This document shows positions 1-12,189 of a stretch of 64,000 nt of DNA, piece by piece. The position numbers and the translations under genes are program-made. Below the pieces are notes generated by a model, which was given only the letters and a program-made list of their open reading frames with translations, did no database searches and had not been told where the DNA came from. Source of the DNA: Opisthorchis felineus (lineage: Eukaryota > Platyhelminthes > Trematoda > Opisthorchiida > Opisthorchiidae); contig SJOL01006800.1 of assembly GCA_004794785.1 (NCBI GenBank), positions 287,625 through 351,624 of the forward strand. Direction: 5' to 3'. Position 1 is the first letter of the stretch. Each line of letters starts with the position of its first letter.

Positions 1-2600
1 AATTGTGGTGTTGATACGAGCGGAAATGGGTAAAATATAACATACTTCGATAGTTGCAGCGAAGTCACTGGTGGAACGATCGCGGTTGGAAACTTTACGT
101 CTTTCGCCGGAAGTGGATGAAAATGGAGGCTTGTTGTACTTACACACCAAGGTGGCTTCATCCGGCTTCATATCTCCTTTGAATCGGCAAGGTCTGGGGC
201 CAACCACTGATGCCATAACCTTGGTGTTCCCTGTAATAGATAAAGTTCGTCGATCTCGAGGACAGTACCTTGATGAAGGAGCACGATGCCATCAGAATTG
301 CCAGTCTGAAACTGGCAAAACACCCGACGTAACTCATTAGTTCGGCGACCGTCTATTCTCCGATTATTGTAGAATAATTCAGCCATGCTAAAAATGACAA
401 AACAGGTGCTTTGGTAAGACAGAAGCATAAAAGTGCAAAAAAAACTAAAATAGGAAATTAAAGATTATCCACAACCATGGATCACTAGCACCAGTAGAGC
501 AATGTCGCGTAAAAAGTTTAAAAAAACAGGAATGCCACTTGCATGCCTATCGATGGCATCTCCAGGCGCCTTTGTTCACAAACAACCTCATGTGAATACG
601 AAAATGCCTGGGTAAAATTGCCTTGGCGTGAGATATAACCCTAAGGAACAACTGAGTTCGCAACCGAACCGTGCACCCTACGCTGCTAGGGTAGAGTTTG
701 AACTTCACGCTCATTTTTCACCACTATCATTATCAGTATGAGGAGAAACAGCCGTTGAACACCACTGGACAAACACCAATTTACTGAGTAAGAGATTCGC
801 CGTAAGAAAATGAAATGAAAAATGGTGGAGTTGGTGCTATCCTGAAAAACATGGCAGTGTTTACAGTCGATCGTAAGGGGTACAACGAAGAGTAGATCAA
901 GAAAAGCTGATCGTCCCTTCACAACACCCTTGGTAGCCTGTGAAGCCGAGGGTTCCTTCCTAACACTTTGCAAAACCATATACTCGCTGAGAAATATGCC
1001 CCCCTCTTAGGAGATGATGACCAGAAGTGTATGACATATGGTCGAGAGCGCAGCCTGCGAAGCTGGTGTATCTACGTGGTGAACTACGTGTCCGCATCAT
1101 CGATTACTCAATTTGAAATTGTTTCTCATGGATTCCAGAGGCTAGCTTCTACCAGCAATCGTTCCGAGTTATAGGTGACCATCGGCTAGTCGATGTCCGG
1201 ACTCCAAGACACACAGTACAGCAGCTCTGCATATATATATATATATATATATATAAGCATCAGCAGTTAACATGTACATATACTCCACCGTTGATGCCTT
1301 AACCCTTAAAATATGCTTGCTGAGTAAACTTCTACACTGCCACCAGAACTAGTGCGATTTCCAATATACACCACTTTCCACAACCTACCGCGCCACTCCC
1401 GCAGTGCTCAAACAAGACAAGTCAAACAGCATGACTGCACAACTTGCGGATGTGTGGCACGCTAGTAAGTGACAGGATTACCCTAACCAACCTTTCCAAA
1501 AACATCTGCACCCCCTTCTCCATTTGGAAGATGTGATTCGTTCCAGTGTAAGAACATTGGTGCTTAATTGTCTTACAAGCATGAGTCTTTTCAGTCGGCT
1601 TCATGAGCTCGACCACGTCCTAGGAATTCAATCCTTCTGATTGCGCAGATGTGCTATGTTAAATTTACCAAGTCCAGAAACAAGGTAAAGACTTCAATCA
1701 GATATCCTCACTTGAGTCGACGCTGCCATAAACATGTACCCGTGTAGTGGCTCAACCTGCTATAGTTCCACTCATCGGCGAGAGTAAGGAGACAACAGTC
1801 ACGCCGGAGCGATGATTTTATTTGTCCAATAAAGTGAATTCGTTTTTTGTCGAGTGAAAGAACTACCCATTGAGGGCAACAGCTCTGATGCAGAACCACC
1901 TTGGCTGCTGGACTGAGCCGCATCTGTCAATCATGAATAGTGTGGCGTTACTTACCGGGTGCTTATCCAGAATGATAACAGTTGAAGGCGCAACTGAGCT
2001 TACTAGTAAAGGCTTGTATGCTTCACTGCAAAGTCTGACGGCTTCTGGGTCATCCCCGTCCCGTATGACCTAGCAAAAGGAGTCCTGCCGGGTAAACCGA
2101 CTACTGGATGAAGTGTAACCAGGTGAGAACCCGCCGGCCAATTAGTTTTCCAGAGATGCAAACTGCACATGTATTACTGATTGCACACTTCTACCAGACC
2201 TGCGGGATGCTTTGGAAAACAGGACGGCCAAACACAATCCCCGAACATGTGCGTACAGCAGTCTCCACTCATAGACTGAGTGGGTCGCACTGCTTTGGTA
2301 CACACTATATCCTGATATGAATCAGCGCCATAAATGCTAGAGGAAGGAAAGGGCTACCAGATCCCTGTTGATTCATCTTTCTCCGGTCCACCAAGAGAGC
2401 TGTTACCCAAATGGAGTTTGATTCCAGAGTCTTCATGTAGCACACTGGGACTTGCAAATGTGGATGATGAACAGGTCAACAGATTTATTTAGATTGCCTA
2501 AAGCCGTCGGCATTCTTAGAAGGTCTGATCCAAGGAAAGCAAACATTATTCCCCCGTTATGTGACGACAACCTGTCGTGCGTTTGCTCTTTGGTCCGTGC
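1..2600. other. no gene recognised
   Basis: Only short overlapping reading frames on both strands, frequent stops, and no protein motif I recognise. Apart from the AT microsatellite I see nothing I can name. Confidence 0.6.
1231..1255. repeat. (AT)n microsatellite
   Basis: Twenty-five bases of alternating A and T. Confidence 0.95.
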
Positions 2601-2627
2601 CGTTGCCTGCTTCCCGCTCCGACCGAA

Positions 2628-2807
2628 GAAAAAATCGTTCAGCTCTAGCACCCTTTCGGTGCCTAACTGTCATGCCAACAGAAGGAAGCACAAGGGCTGG
2701 GATACTGCCAGGTTGCCCAAACCTAGACAGGGGAAGTCGAGAGGCAGAGGTCGGGTTCGAACCACGGACCTTCCGGTCAGTAAATTCGCGCTCTAACCAC
2801 TGAGCCA
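2628..2807 (-). mobile_element. tRNA-derived SINE copy
   Basis: On the minus strand the head reads GATGGCTCAGTGGTTAGAG (A-box-like) and then GTGGTTCGAACCC (B box), followed by a tRNA-unrelated body and a T-rich end near 2630. The flanks tccgaccgaa (618-627 in the 2 kb line, i.e. 2618-2627) and tccgaccaaa (2808-2817) look like a 10-bp target-site duplication with one mismatch. Nearly identical in sequence to the copy at 29340-29527. Confidence 0.88.
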
Positions 2808-3599
2808 TCCGACCAAAGGCTTCCGCGTTGACATGGTGGCCGGGCTAGAGCACTTCAAGGATCCAGCGTTCTACAATGGCTGAAAGTTCTTTCTACAGGG
2901 TGTGACCATGTTAAGAAGGTCAAACAGAAGAGCAATGAGCCTCCGCACTACAACCGATCATAATATGATGGAGTCTGGAATGAAAGTCGTACCGTGCTCT
3001 GCTGCAGGAATGTAAGGACCGTAAGATGGTTCCTCAGAGGATCAGAATGCCTACGTTTATGGGAGCAGTGATGATGCTCTCCTGAGTATGGACGGGTTAT
3101 AAAACGTCAGCCCTAAAAACGGCATACTTCAGTTGCCCAACGACCGACGGTGACCGCCGTTGAACTAACTAATACGGTCGAAATACAATCAGAACTTAGC
3201 AAGAGTCCGATGCATAAGAGACAGCAACATCAGTGCTGATACTCATACTTCACTGCCGATGCGGCTCCAAACATATCTACTGTGCGCAGTAGCATCCTGA
3301 AGGAGACAAACGAGCCCTACCCCTGCGCTCTCGGGCTAGGCCAGTGCCCCGCGGCTAGGCATGCAAGACTATTGAACTATTAGCTCTAAGCAGGGTCTCC
3401 CAAATGAATTCCATCACTCGCAGCCTTGTGTATCAGACGTGTCAGTAAAAAAACTACGGTCAGAGCCCGGAAACAAAACTCTAAACACTCCCATTGTACT
3501 GTGGGTAAACTTTTCAACCTATCCCAAACTAAACCCTTCATCGGCTTGTGCAACCGGGAAGTATCATTCGCCCTTACAGCTTTCACTCGCCGTCAACGC

Positions 3600-3690
3600 C
3601 TCCCCCCTGCAACTTTTCCAGTGCAGTCCAAATGCAGCAGCGAAGCATCAGTGTGAACACTAATGTTATGTTGTCGATGATGATGGTGAC
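3600..3690 (+). mobile_element. RTE LINE 3' terminus, plus orientation
   Basis: Carries the family's end signature, agcatcagtgtgaacacta followed by a gatgatgatgg tail. Only the last hundred or so bases are recognisable. Confidence 0.6.
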
Positions 3691-3764
3691 GAGTGCGATC
3701 CATTCAGCTATCAGTCTTCTAACCATTGTCCGATGTCCGAACGACTGTCCAGTAGAACAAACTA

Positions 3765-4015
3765 AATCCGTCCTCACTATCGTCATTGACAAAAACACCA
3801 AAGGAGAACACTGGTAATTCGCTGTTGTACAAAAGTCAATTTATTTGAAGAAACCGTTATAATACAAGGAAGAGAAAAGTTGGATAGGACGGGAGATCTA
3901 GGCTGGCCTACCACAAGCATCTGACGTGCCTAAACCCCCCACTCAGTCGGGCAAGCCGAACAGAAACTGACAGCATACACGCCACTGACATTGAGCAGCC
4001 GCCATATCGTTGTGT
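3765..4015 (-). mobile_element. RTE LINE 3' UTR, minus orientation
   Basis: The minus strand resembles the 3' UTR of the elements at 22815-23195 and 28440-29900, including the motif accagtgttct near the end and the segment around tcaatttatttgaa. Together with the plus-oriented end just before it, this makes a tail-to-tail pair. Confidence 0.55.
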
Positions 4016-4194
4016 CCAAAGCCAAGCACAGAGAGGGTGTCATGGCTATCCTTTGTGTTGCCATTGTCGCTTCGTATTAACCATGCTTTTGCCTTCACTT
4101 TTAGCTTATGTACGTCTATTCTTAGACAAATAAAGCGCTATTCATTCTACGCTATTCAGTCTTGTTCTCACGCTTTACTTACATTGGAGGTCGT

Positions 4195-4605
4195 GTAAGT
4201 CCCGACTGCAATGTGATGCAAGAAGTTGACGCACGAATCTCTAAGGTTCGGGTCGCGTTTAGTAATTTAAGATCCCTATGAGGACAAAGCGGCATGAACC
4301 TGAATCCCAAGAGGCTACAGTACGGCTGTGAGACATGGCCTCTGCGAACAGAAGGAATGAGGTCTTCGGAAACTGTCTCAGAACCATAGCGTAGACTGGA
4401 GTCATTGAATCCGCAACGCATGCCAGAAGACCGCCTACCTCGTAGAGCTCTCTTCGCCTAGCCCTGTGCTGAGTGGAAGCGACCGAGAGGTGGACAGTGT
4501 ATGACCTGGCAATGAAGTACGAAAACACTAACCAGTAAACTTAGTCGGGTAGGCAACTGCCGCCTTCCTGGATGGGGACCCCGGGACTCAAATCACCAGT
4601 GGTTA
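4195..4605 (+). pseudogene. RTE LINE ORF2 C-terminal fragment
   Basis: The plus strand, with frameshifts and stops, gives YGCETWPLRTEGMRS, RMPEDRLPRRALFA, and LPGWGPRD. These are the post-RT domain motifs of the trematode RTE-like LINEs seen in better shape at 28.6-29.5 kb. Heavily decayed. Confidence 0.75.
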
Positions 4606-4839
4606 ATGACTTTGGCAGAAATGGCCCAATCGCGCAGTCAGTGGCGCTCCTGCATCAAAGCTATCCCCTTCAATGCGTAGCTATTCAATCTCTGGACAAA
4701 CTGCACATGCCTTCGCCTCCAAAGCTGGTTCCGCGTTCCATATACCCGTTTTCTGGTGATCGAAACTGTAGCAGCTGGAACCAATGTGCCTATGGTACAC
4801 GGTCTATAGCTGATAAATTGAACTGAATTGAATCCGCAA

Positions 4840-5350
4840 CGAGACAATTAGAAGACGAGTGTTCGGTTAGGTAGCTGAGACTTCAATCGACGACCGCCTC
4901 TAGATGAAGTGGTGTGGCAATGCATTGAGCATGCCGAATCATCGATGGCCGACGAGGTTGCTGTTTTTCCTGCCCAAGTTACAGTACACAAGCAGACAAG
5001 TGGTCTGGTAGAAAGAAATGAAGTCAATTACGAGAAGTCTGGGTACCATCTGTGCGACTTGCCTTCCAGGATGGGGTCTGCGTGCCCCCTGTACATGGGT
5101 GGAGACGCTGAAAGTTATGGCTACTAACCGATGCCCGTGGCATTCCTGCTGTTAATTTCTACTCAGAGTGTCTGATCGAGTGTCTGGGGTTGTAGGGACC
5201 TCAGAATGAGTGTAGTAGGCTAGCACTAAATCTCTTTTCCGTCCAATTCTATAATTTTCTTCAAAATAAGGCTTTCAAACAATTTATGGTTGTACGCCAG
5301 TGGAGCATCAGTGGCCAACACTGATGTGCTATCGACAATGATGACGAAGG
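4840..5350 (+). pseudogene. RTE LINE ORF2 end plus 3' UTR
   Basis: A second 3' fragment follows: MPNHRWPTRLLF, CLPGWGLRAPCTWVETL and MATNRCPWHS, then about 200 bases of UTR and the terminal palindrome catcagtggccaacactgat (5306-5325) followed by a tat/atgatg tail. The ORF has at least two frame changes. Confidence 0.75.
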
Positions 5351-5439
5351 ATGCACTCTTCGCATGAGTTACCGTCTGTTTCGTCAAAGAAGTGTTTTCT
5401 GATCACCTCATGGCGTATTTACTGGTTCCAGAGAATTTC

Positions 5440-5750
5440 ACTTACAGTTCTGAGACGTCGGTGGTCAAAGACATGAAGATGTCTCAGATCCTCCGCCCCA
5501 AATGGCAGTGTTCCGCAACGGTGCATCAACGCAGCCCTCACTGTAGTCTAAATCGCGTTCCTTTTGGACCCAGTGATGTAAATTTTTGATGCTGTCTGTG
5601 GTGCAGACCGTAAAACAGAATTTCGGCCTTTGATGTTCGTGCGCTTACTCTGATTGTCACTCTATCGTCAGAGCTGATGCAACTTCCGAAGCACTCTCCA
5701 GAGCCATTACCTGAATTCTCAGGGGCATTTCCTGCAATAATTAAAAATGA
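5440..5750 (-). pseudogene. RTE LINE ORF2 fragment
   Basis: Minus strand reads FGSCISSDDRVTIRVSART, LHHRQHQKFTSLGPKGTRF, with later stops. It corresponds to the YLGSCISSD region downstream of the RT active site. A SINE piece adjoins it on its 5' side. Confidence 0.7.
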
Positions 5751-5751
5751 T

Positions 5752-5862
5752 GCTCCATCTGCAACACCCTTTCGGTGCCCAGCTATTATACCACCCGAAG
5801 GAAGCACGAAGGCTAAGGTACGGCCCAATTACCTAAGCCCAAACAGGAGCAGCCGAGATGCC
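5752..5862 (-). mobile_element. SINE copy, 5'-truncated
   Basis: The minus strand matches the body and tail of the SINE (cttcctt...gcaccgaaagggtg) but lacks the A and B boxes. Confidence 0.65.
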
Positions 5863-6030
5863 ACGTCTACCTTTTGCGGACGACTTCAAATCCTGGAGTT
5901 CCAATGCCAGTGCCCTCCAAATGGATGAAGACGCTGCAAAGCAGTGGTCATTGGACTGGTACCTTCCTCTGAATGACGAAAAGTGCGTTCGTATGTCATT
6001 CGGAGGAGACAGCGAACGCCTGTGTCGCCC
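5858..6030 (+). pseudogene. CR1-like LINE RT fragment with FADD
   Basis: Plus strand reads LPFADDFKSWSSNASAL, AAKQWSLDWYLPLNDEKC and VRMSFGGDS. This is the RT active-site block (usual YADD changed to FADD) and the following W-LPLN-KC motif of a CR1-like LINE. It stops abruptly where an oppositely oriented piece of the same family starts. Confidence 0.8.
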
Positions 6031-6034
6031 AAGT

Positions 6035-6540
6035 TTCCAGGGTCGGATTTTTTCGTCGTTAAGCGGCTGCCGTTCACCTGAAAGGCACAAGCGAAAAAAG
6101 GGTTTAGCACTGCTCTTTAAGTTCCCAGCGCGGGGCAGTATGCTTGCCAGCTCGAGGACTCGCATAAAAAGTGTCTAATAGTGCTTTGAACTGGGTTCTA
6201 GAAGGAGCGTGGACAACCATCGGAGGAAGGTTTTTCCACGCAGCTACTACACGAAATGAGAAAAAATTTTGCCTGATGAAAGTGTTCGCTCTGAGCTTGA
6301 AAATCTTCTTACCATGTCCCCGCCGTGTGTTAGCTGCGTCAACGGTGAAAAACCTGTTGGCCGAACCTCGTTCAAACAGGGCATACGTAAGAATTAGGTC
6401 TCCTCGGAGGCGACAATGCTTCAGGGGAAATAGATCAAGCACCACGAGGCGCGTTCCATAGTCCACGGATTTAAGGCCGGCAACCATTTTCGTAACAGCT
6501 CGTTGGACACGCTCAATGAGGGTTACGTCCTAGGACTACG
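6035..6540 (-). pseudogene. CR1-like LINE ORF2 C-terminus and 3' UTR
   Basis: Minus strand encodes [53 protein letters not shown] and FKALLDTF, the C-terminal block of CR1/jockey-type ORF2. A second copy in the other orientation is at 16850-17380. The reading frame is open for 127 codons, so this copy is relatively young. Confidence 0.88.
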
Positions 6541-6730
6541 TAGGCCTAGGTTTTAGACTCGGAATGTTCTGTCCGATAGGAACGCCCTAATCTAGCGTAG
6601 AATTTCCTCTGGAATTCCGTAAGTTTCTAGTTTGTGGAGCAGCGGGACGTGTTGCACTCGACCAAGTGCTTTTGAGAAGTCTTAAAATATGGCACCCACG
6701 AAAAATTCGCGGCCCGTTTTCCCAAAGAGC
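6541..6730 (-). pseudogene. CR1-like LINE RT N-terminal fragment
   Basis: Minus strand gives DFSKALGRVQHVPLLHKLE, then YGIPEEILR and IRAFLSDRTFRV, i.e. the FDFSKAFDRV and IRAFLSDR motifs of the RT. It runs directly into the C-terminal block, so the central part with the active site is missing here; that part is found inverted at 5858-6030. Confidence 0.78.
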
Positions 6731-7269
6731 GTTTCAGCAAAAGAACCATTAATGGTGTGGAAAGTGACTTAAACGCCCAAACTCAGGTAAAAAACATGCA
6801 CAGCGCGTAGTATGTGAGATGAATGCAGCGATAACATGGAAATCCGAATGCCTTTTATGCGCCTATTGCAAATCTGCACTCGGCGGATGCTGAACCCTCA
6901 ATGGCTGTCGTGTCCAGATTTCCGGCCAATGGGAGCTCGACTGTTTGTAGGACAATCGAGGGGCTTGATCATCTGACAAATCATGTGAGAACTATGCTTC
7001 TTGGTCGTAACTGAGCCCAAGTGCGAGCACTAAGGAGGATATGGTGCAGGATATTGCCGGAAGCTTCCGAAATTGCATCTCGAGAGCGGTCAGCATCCGG
7101 ATAATTGTTGTCCAAGGGGTTTTCTGTGGGTGGTCCTGGTAGACTTGTTTCAAACCAAGGTCTGTGGGCTTCTCAATATCCAGTCCAGTTGTGCGCCACT
7201 TGTGGCCTCTGAATATCCCAACCAGAAGTAGCAACGATTAGGCACGTCATCCGAATCCCCATAGGTGTT

Positions 7270-7860
7270 CCGGGAAATGCAACAGTCAGAGACCGACGCC
7301 ACCTATAGCCAAGGGCGACGTGGCCTGTATGTTGGAGGTTGGCTCACATGCATGGCACCATTTAGCCACTCGGCTTTGATTGTTTCTGTAGTTTAGTATC
7401 TCAACGAAATAGTCCGTGGTCAGCACATAACTGCGGCAGGTGCTAGCCCTTGTCCATGCGTCTCCATTCCATTCATAAACGAACATCCAATTGAGCCTCA
7501 GCAGCGCTAAGTCTACCCGCTTGCACAATCAGGCCCCCGGCAGCCACAACAATATCTGAGCCCTTAGCTCGCCACAACATGGCGTTCAAAGGGTCACATA
7601 TGCCGTCTTTGAATGTATCAACGCTACTGTCTGCTGGGACGTAAGCTGACACGAACATGCAGAGATTGTCGCGCTGTTTACTGGATCCTCTCGCAGAGGT
7701 TGCCAAACAAATCGCAGGGGGCCTATATCACTGGACAAAAATTCACTCGGAGACTCTTCCGCTCGGTGATATAGAAGACAGCTGACCACTATGGAACCAG
7801 CCGCAGCGGCTTCCGGAACATAGGCGAGCAACTAGAGGCAAGCGGAAACTGATCAGGTCC
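7270..7860 (-). pseudogene. RTE LINE endonuclease domain fragment
   Basis: Minus strand encodes DNLCMFVSAYVPADSSVD, LWRAKGSDIVVAAGGLIVQA and GRLSAAEAQLD, then in another frame NYRNNQSRVAKWCHA. These are the apurinic-type endonuclease motifs of RTE elements (usual VSAYAPTD and VVAGDMNAQ). The catalytic DMN is altered to GLI, and frames shift several times. Confidence 0.8.
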
Positions 7861-8129
7861 GTTCAACTGCTGTTCTGGGGTTTTGAATCCTCGTTTCGTT
7901 CGAGCAGTTCACGTCAGTGTAAAGCGAGTCCAGCGCAAATGCAAGACCAGCTACTTGGGTGGCTTATTTCAGAGTACGAACGTTGAAACCCGGTAGAAGA
8001 ACAGGGTATCTGGTTTAGAAGAACGATTTCGAAGTGTCTACGGGTGTGGTGGCCGAGTTGACCGTCGATATCGCAGCAATGTGCGATGTACTGGCCTGTC
8101 ATCACTTAAGAATGGGCCCACAGAAATGA

Positions 8130-8470
8130 CGCTGGCTACTGGGTATAAGGAAGTACGAACATGTGAAGGAAGAAGAAGGGGGTATCAACCGTAAACCCTT
8201 TTGCCCATCCACCCCACTATATGCAGCAAGAAAAGAGACACGACTGATGACCTCACACTGTGGCCGGTGTGATATGAGATTGTTTGGAATTGTGAAGTTC
8301 GTGGTTGTACATGGGCTGAAATTCTGCCAGAGCACCAAGGTCAACATGGGGTGGTGTCCAATGCCTTTGGCTCAAACGCCAGGAAACAAGGTGGCGAGTG
8401 TGGGCGTTAGGCCACCACGGAGTCTACATTTTGAGAGGAAACGTCGCCATATATGTTCCAAGGACAAGGC
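8130..8470 (+). repeat. dispersed repeat X, copy 1
   Basis: Shares blocks with the copies at 25060-25500 and 57085-57420: a gaagaagggg-like lead, 'gcctttggctcaaa(a/c)gcc', a central 'caaggtggcgagtg', and 'cgtcgccatatatgttc'. No protein coding seen. Orientation follows the 57 kb copy. Confidence 0.6.
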
Positions 8471-8479
8471 TTTGGTCAG

Positions 8480-10915
8480 AGCTGTGTCCACTGATGATTC
8501 TGCTATAAGAGCGTCCGTGAATGTCATACCTACACACTGCAGATCGGCTCAGTAGTTCATAGGGATGCACTAGCTGCTACACGGCGGGGAGTTGCTGTCA
8601 GGTCTCGAGGAAAAGTAACCATTTGGGAGACTCAAAAGATGTGATCCACGTTGCGACACTCAGCGTCCCGATGGGCGACATGAGAACTGAAACCAGGCGA
8701 CCAAAACCAAAGTAAGCTGCGATTTAATTTCTAAGTTGATTCTCAAACGACAGATAATAGAACTGCATGCAATACGCCGTCTGTTTCTAGCAGTCGCGAA
8801 ATTTGCCTATCAGCATTCGGTGAATGGAATCGGTGTCTCGGAAACTACAGTGTTCTCAGGGTTACCAATCCATTGTTAACAGTGTCTATTTCTAATGCGT
8901 TTTCTGCAAATTCTGTGGTTGGCTGATTTGTTTAAGTGAGTCAATCCTCCAGGTAACGAACGATCACGCATAGGAAAGCTGCCTAGTGGAACAGGATATC
9001 GCGAATTGCGGTAAAACATGAATCACTTACAATGGGTGAAAGCTATAGATATTTCTGCCGTTATAATTATTAACGGAATTTCTAGCTTACAATGTACTTA
9101 TGCGCGCAACATATGTAGCAGCGCCACTCCTGTAGGCAAGTTTTGTATTGTAGTCATCACGATAGACACATTCATCATATTCGGAAAACTTATACTGGGC
9201 TTGAAGAACGTAGGACTCGCAGATGATAATGAACTGTGCGCGGGTTTTCTGCTTGATATCACCATGAGAGTATTCAGGTCCTGTTTACTGGCAGCAGAGT
9301 TATCTATTGCAAATGGCAAAATATAACAGGCTCCCCGTAGCCTGCCCCGAGGCAGTTGCCGGATCGTTTGTGCCTAGAGATATACATGGTGAGCTGCTCA
9401 TCATAATGCCAACCATTGAGTCCCAAACTGAGTGTAGTAGACTGCCGTTCCTAGAACCATACAGGAATGAGGTTTTAGATGATACACGGCTAACCTGCGG
9501 CTAGAGCTTACGATGTCTGATCAGCTGGCTTGATTTAAGCTACGTTGATCATAGCAGACGGCTAAATGAACCCAACCGACGCACCCAACTGACACGCGCC
9601 CGTCCATCTCAACCGATGAAAATCAGTGGTACATTTTAAACGAGCGAAGATTCTCATTTCGTTGGACATTCTGATTATTACGTATGTCCTGACGGCTAGC
9701 GAACGGCCTTCTCGGTGCGTAGTGTTCGTCGAGGTACTGACGTCCCACAATGACAGGAAGATATAAGTTAGTTTATTGAACTAACACCATAAGGCAGGCA
9801 TTGCATCAACCGAGAACAATACTTACTCCGTAAAGCGAGCGCTTCCACGGTCGCAGTCTCGTAGAACCACGCCTACATGGTGTTAGCTTCGCTGGCTGAT
9901 TCGTATTGCGGTATTTATTGTAGCTGATGCCCACCAAGTACCAGACATCGAAAACCACGAGAATTACCTAAAATGAACGACACGCCATTAACGGACGAAC
10001 AGGCTGAAACTAGGCTCTTACATGCGTCACTTGAAACCGTCAATGTCTCTTTCCTCCAAATGGCGCTCTACAGCATTTCTTCTAGTATTATGTTACTAAC
10101 GCACAGCTGTTGATTTGCTCCTCCTTGGAGCCAAAGCTGCGGACACACCCAGAATTCCGGGACACACTATGATGGGATTATGTGCTTCGGTCGAAGTTAG
10201 CATCATAGTATGGCTTCTTTGCGGACCGTTTGGCAAGCACGCCTGCGCGCTTTCTGGACAGGCCAGGGGCTAAGTAGCAAAAATAAACTATTCATATGTG
10301 CACTCACCTTGGAGACAAGCCTGAAGATCGTCACCTCACGGCGGGCACGGTTCACTACCACAGCATTTAAGCTGAGATGATATGAAGTTCACTGCATACC
10401 AGTGGCCATTCCGACCGGTCGGCAGGTCACAAAGCCCAAAAACGTCAAATTCTGTGTCTGTATACCGCCATCTGGGTTGAGGCGCAGTCTTCGGCGACCG
10501 ACGGCAGATATTCCGTCACAGAGCCTTGGAACAGCGGAATATGCTCCCGAACGATTCACCGCTTTGGCAGTTACGCTCTTTATGGATTCCAGCATCTAAA
10601 GTTTATCTACCACACGGGTGAACTGTTTACGCAGGCAACCAAAAGGTGATGGCGGTGGATTCGGAACAAGTGTAAGGGTTGTACTCAGGCTGTAACCGGA
10701 CAACCTCTGTTGGTGGGTGGGAATCGATATAAGAAGACGTCTATGAATATTGTTTACTATTGATTTGGATGTCTGGTGTCTGAGTACAGTGAACAAGTGG
10801 ATACAGGCAAGCCACATCGCCTGATGGAAGAGGCACTTTCATCCGCTAGCACAAGCTTCAACCAATTTGGGGCACTTGGGTGTTTGCACCTGGAACTTAC
10901 CGTTAGTTAACGTAG
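8480..10915. other. no gene recognised
   Basis: Short frames only; the longest (9018-9326, plus) has no motif I know. No SINE boxes or LINE motifs seen. Confidence 0.5.
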
Positions 10916-10917
10916 AT

Positions 10918-11720
10918 TTACGTCGCCGTGTTAGTTCCAACACGATGGTATTGCAGCCTTAGGTGTCGCTGCCCCAAGTGCATCGAAACCAGAAAAGGTG
11001 CATACGTAGTCACTCGACATACAACGTTTAGAAGGTTGTCATTGCTTTCCCGGATTTCCTTTCGGTCACAGTGGGACGACATATGTATCCCATATTCTCG
11101 TATGAGCCAAGTAACGTGTATTGACACCTTCTGTGTGAAGTGTTCGAATGCTTCTGTGTGGTGCACCCGCTTTTTCTAACGACTGTTTGTGTTCTGCTGA
11201 CAGTTGTTTGTCACATTACCAAAACGGATCAACCCGGATTGTGCGTACAAAGCCCATTTTTGGGTGATGTACAACCAGTGGGTCGTGAGGTAAGAGATGA
11301 ATCGTGGGTCAGTGTGACACAGCAGTTGCAGGTCTTGTCTGAGTCGGTGTGCTAGTAGTTTGACGAACAGAAAACCTACCGTGCGGCACTGTTTAGGCTG
11401 AGCGTACAAGAAAATATGTCGGCTGTTCCCAGAAAAAATTCATGGGCATTATTTTGATACTTGCTTGCTCCTTGATAGCTTTGCGGATATGGAAATAGTG
11501 CATGAATTTGAACGGCTGCATTTGCACCACCGTTTTGTCCATGACAGGCGTTTTCACTTGATATTGTTCACCCATTATCACCCTGAATATGCCAAACAGT
11601 TTATGCATAGGGGCAAACTGTTTGCTTTCCACAAAGGCATATATAACCGGACATCTGGTACCCATCGCGTCTATGATCAGGAACGTGTATATTTTGTATC
11701 TACAGGCCACGCCTTACTTG
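10918..11720 (-). pseudogene. MULE-type transposase remnant
   Basis: Three successive minus-strand frames read as one protein. YTFLIIDAMGTRCPVIYAFV with a later PVMDKTVVQ and FHIRKAIKE fit the DDE domain of MULE transposases (first Asp in IIDAMG, second in VMDK). Next comes a stretch with YITQKWALYAQSGLIRFGNV followed by TNN, and then LIREYGIHMSS, typical of the downstream part of animal MULE/ZSWIM-like proteins. Two frame changes and the lack of a start show it is dead. A second, shorter copy of the last part lies at 17390-17540. Confidence 0.75.
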
Positions 11721-12189
11721 CTTTAATAAGACCCACCCGAATCGATTGATAGCTTTTGTACTTTCTAATTCTACTACAACCAATAGGCGTCGGAAAGCGC
11801 TATCTCTAGCTATATGGAGAAGCATACGTGGCTGTAGTGACTTTACTCCGACTGCAATACGGACACCCTTCCGGACTCGCGAAGCTTAGCCAGGAGGGAA
11901 GGCATATCATCTGCCACAAAAAAACCAACTATCAGCCAATCTGGTCGACAAATTCGAAGATATTTGTAGTTGTCCTGGGTGACAAGGGCCTGGCGGATTT
12001 CATTAGATACAAACTGCCGAACTTCACATGATAGCTTTCCATACTTGAGCAGTGACCTTCAGGTGCCCTCTTCGATTAACCGGAATTTGAGCATCCAAAA
12101 ATTTGGGGGACCTTATGACTGTGTTCAAGATACTAGGTAGTGACTGAAAGATGTTTCCGGTGTTTTCTGGAATAAAAATCTACTGGACA

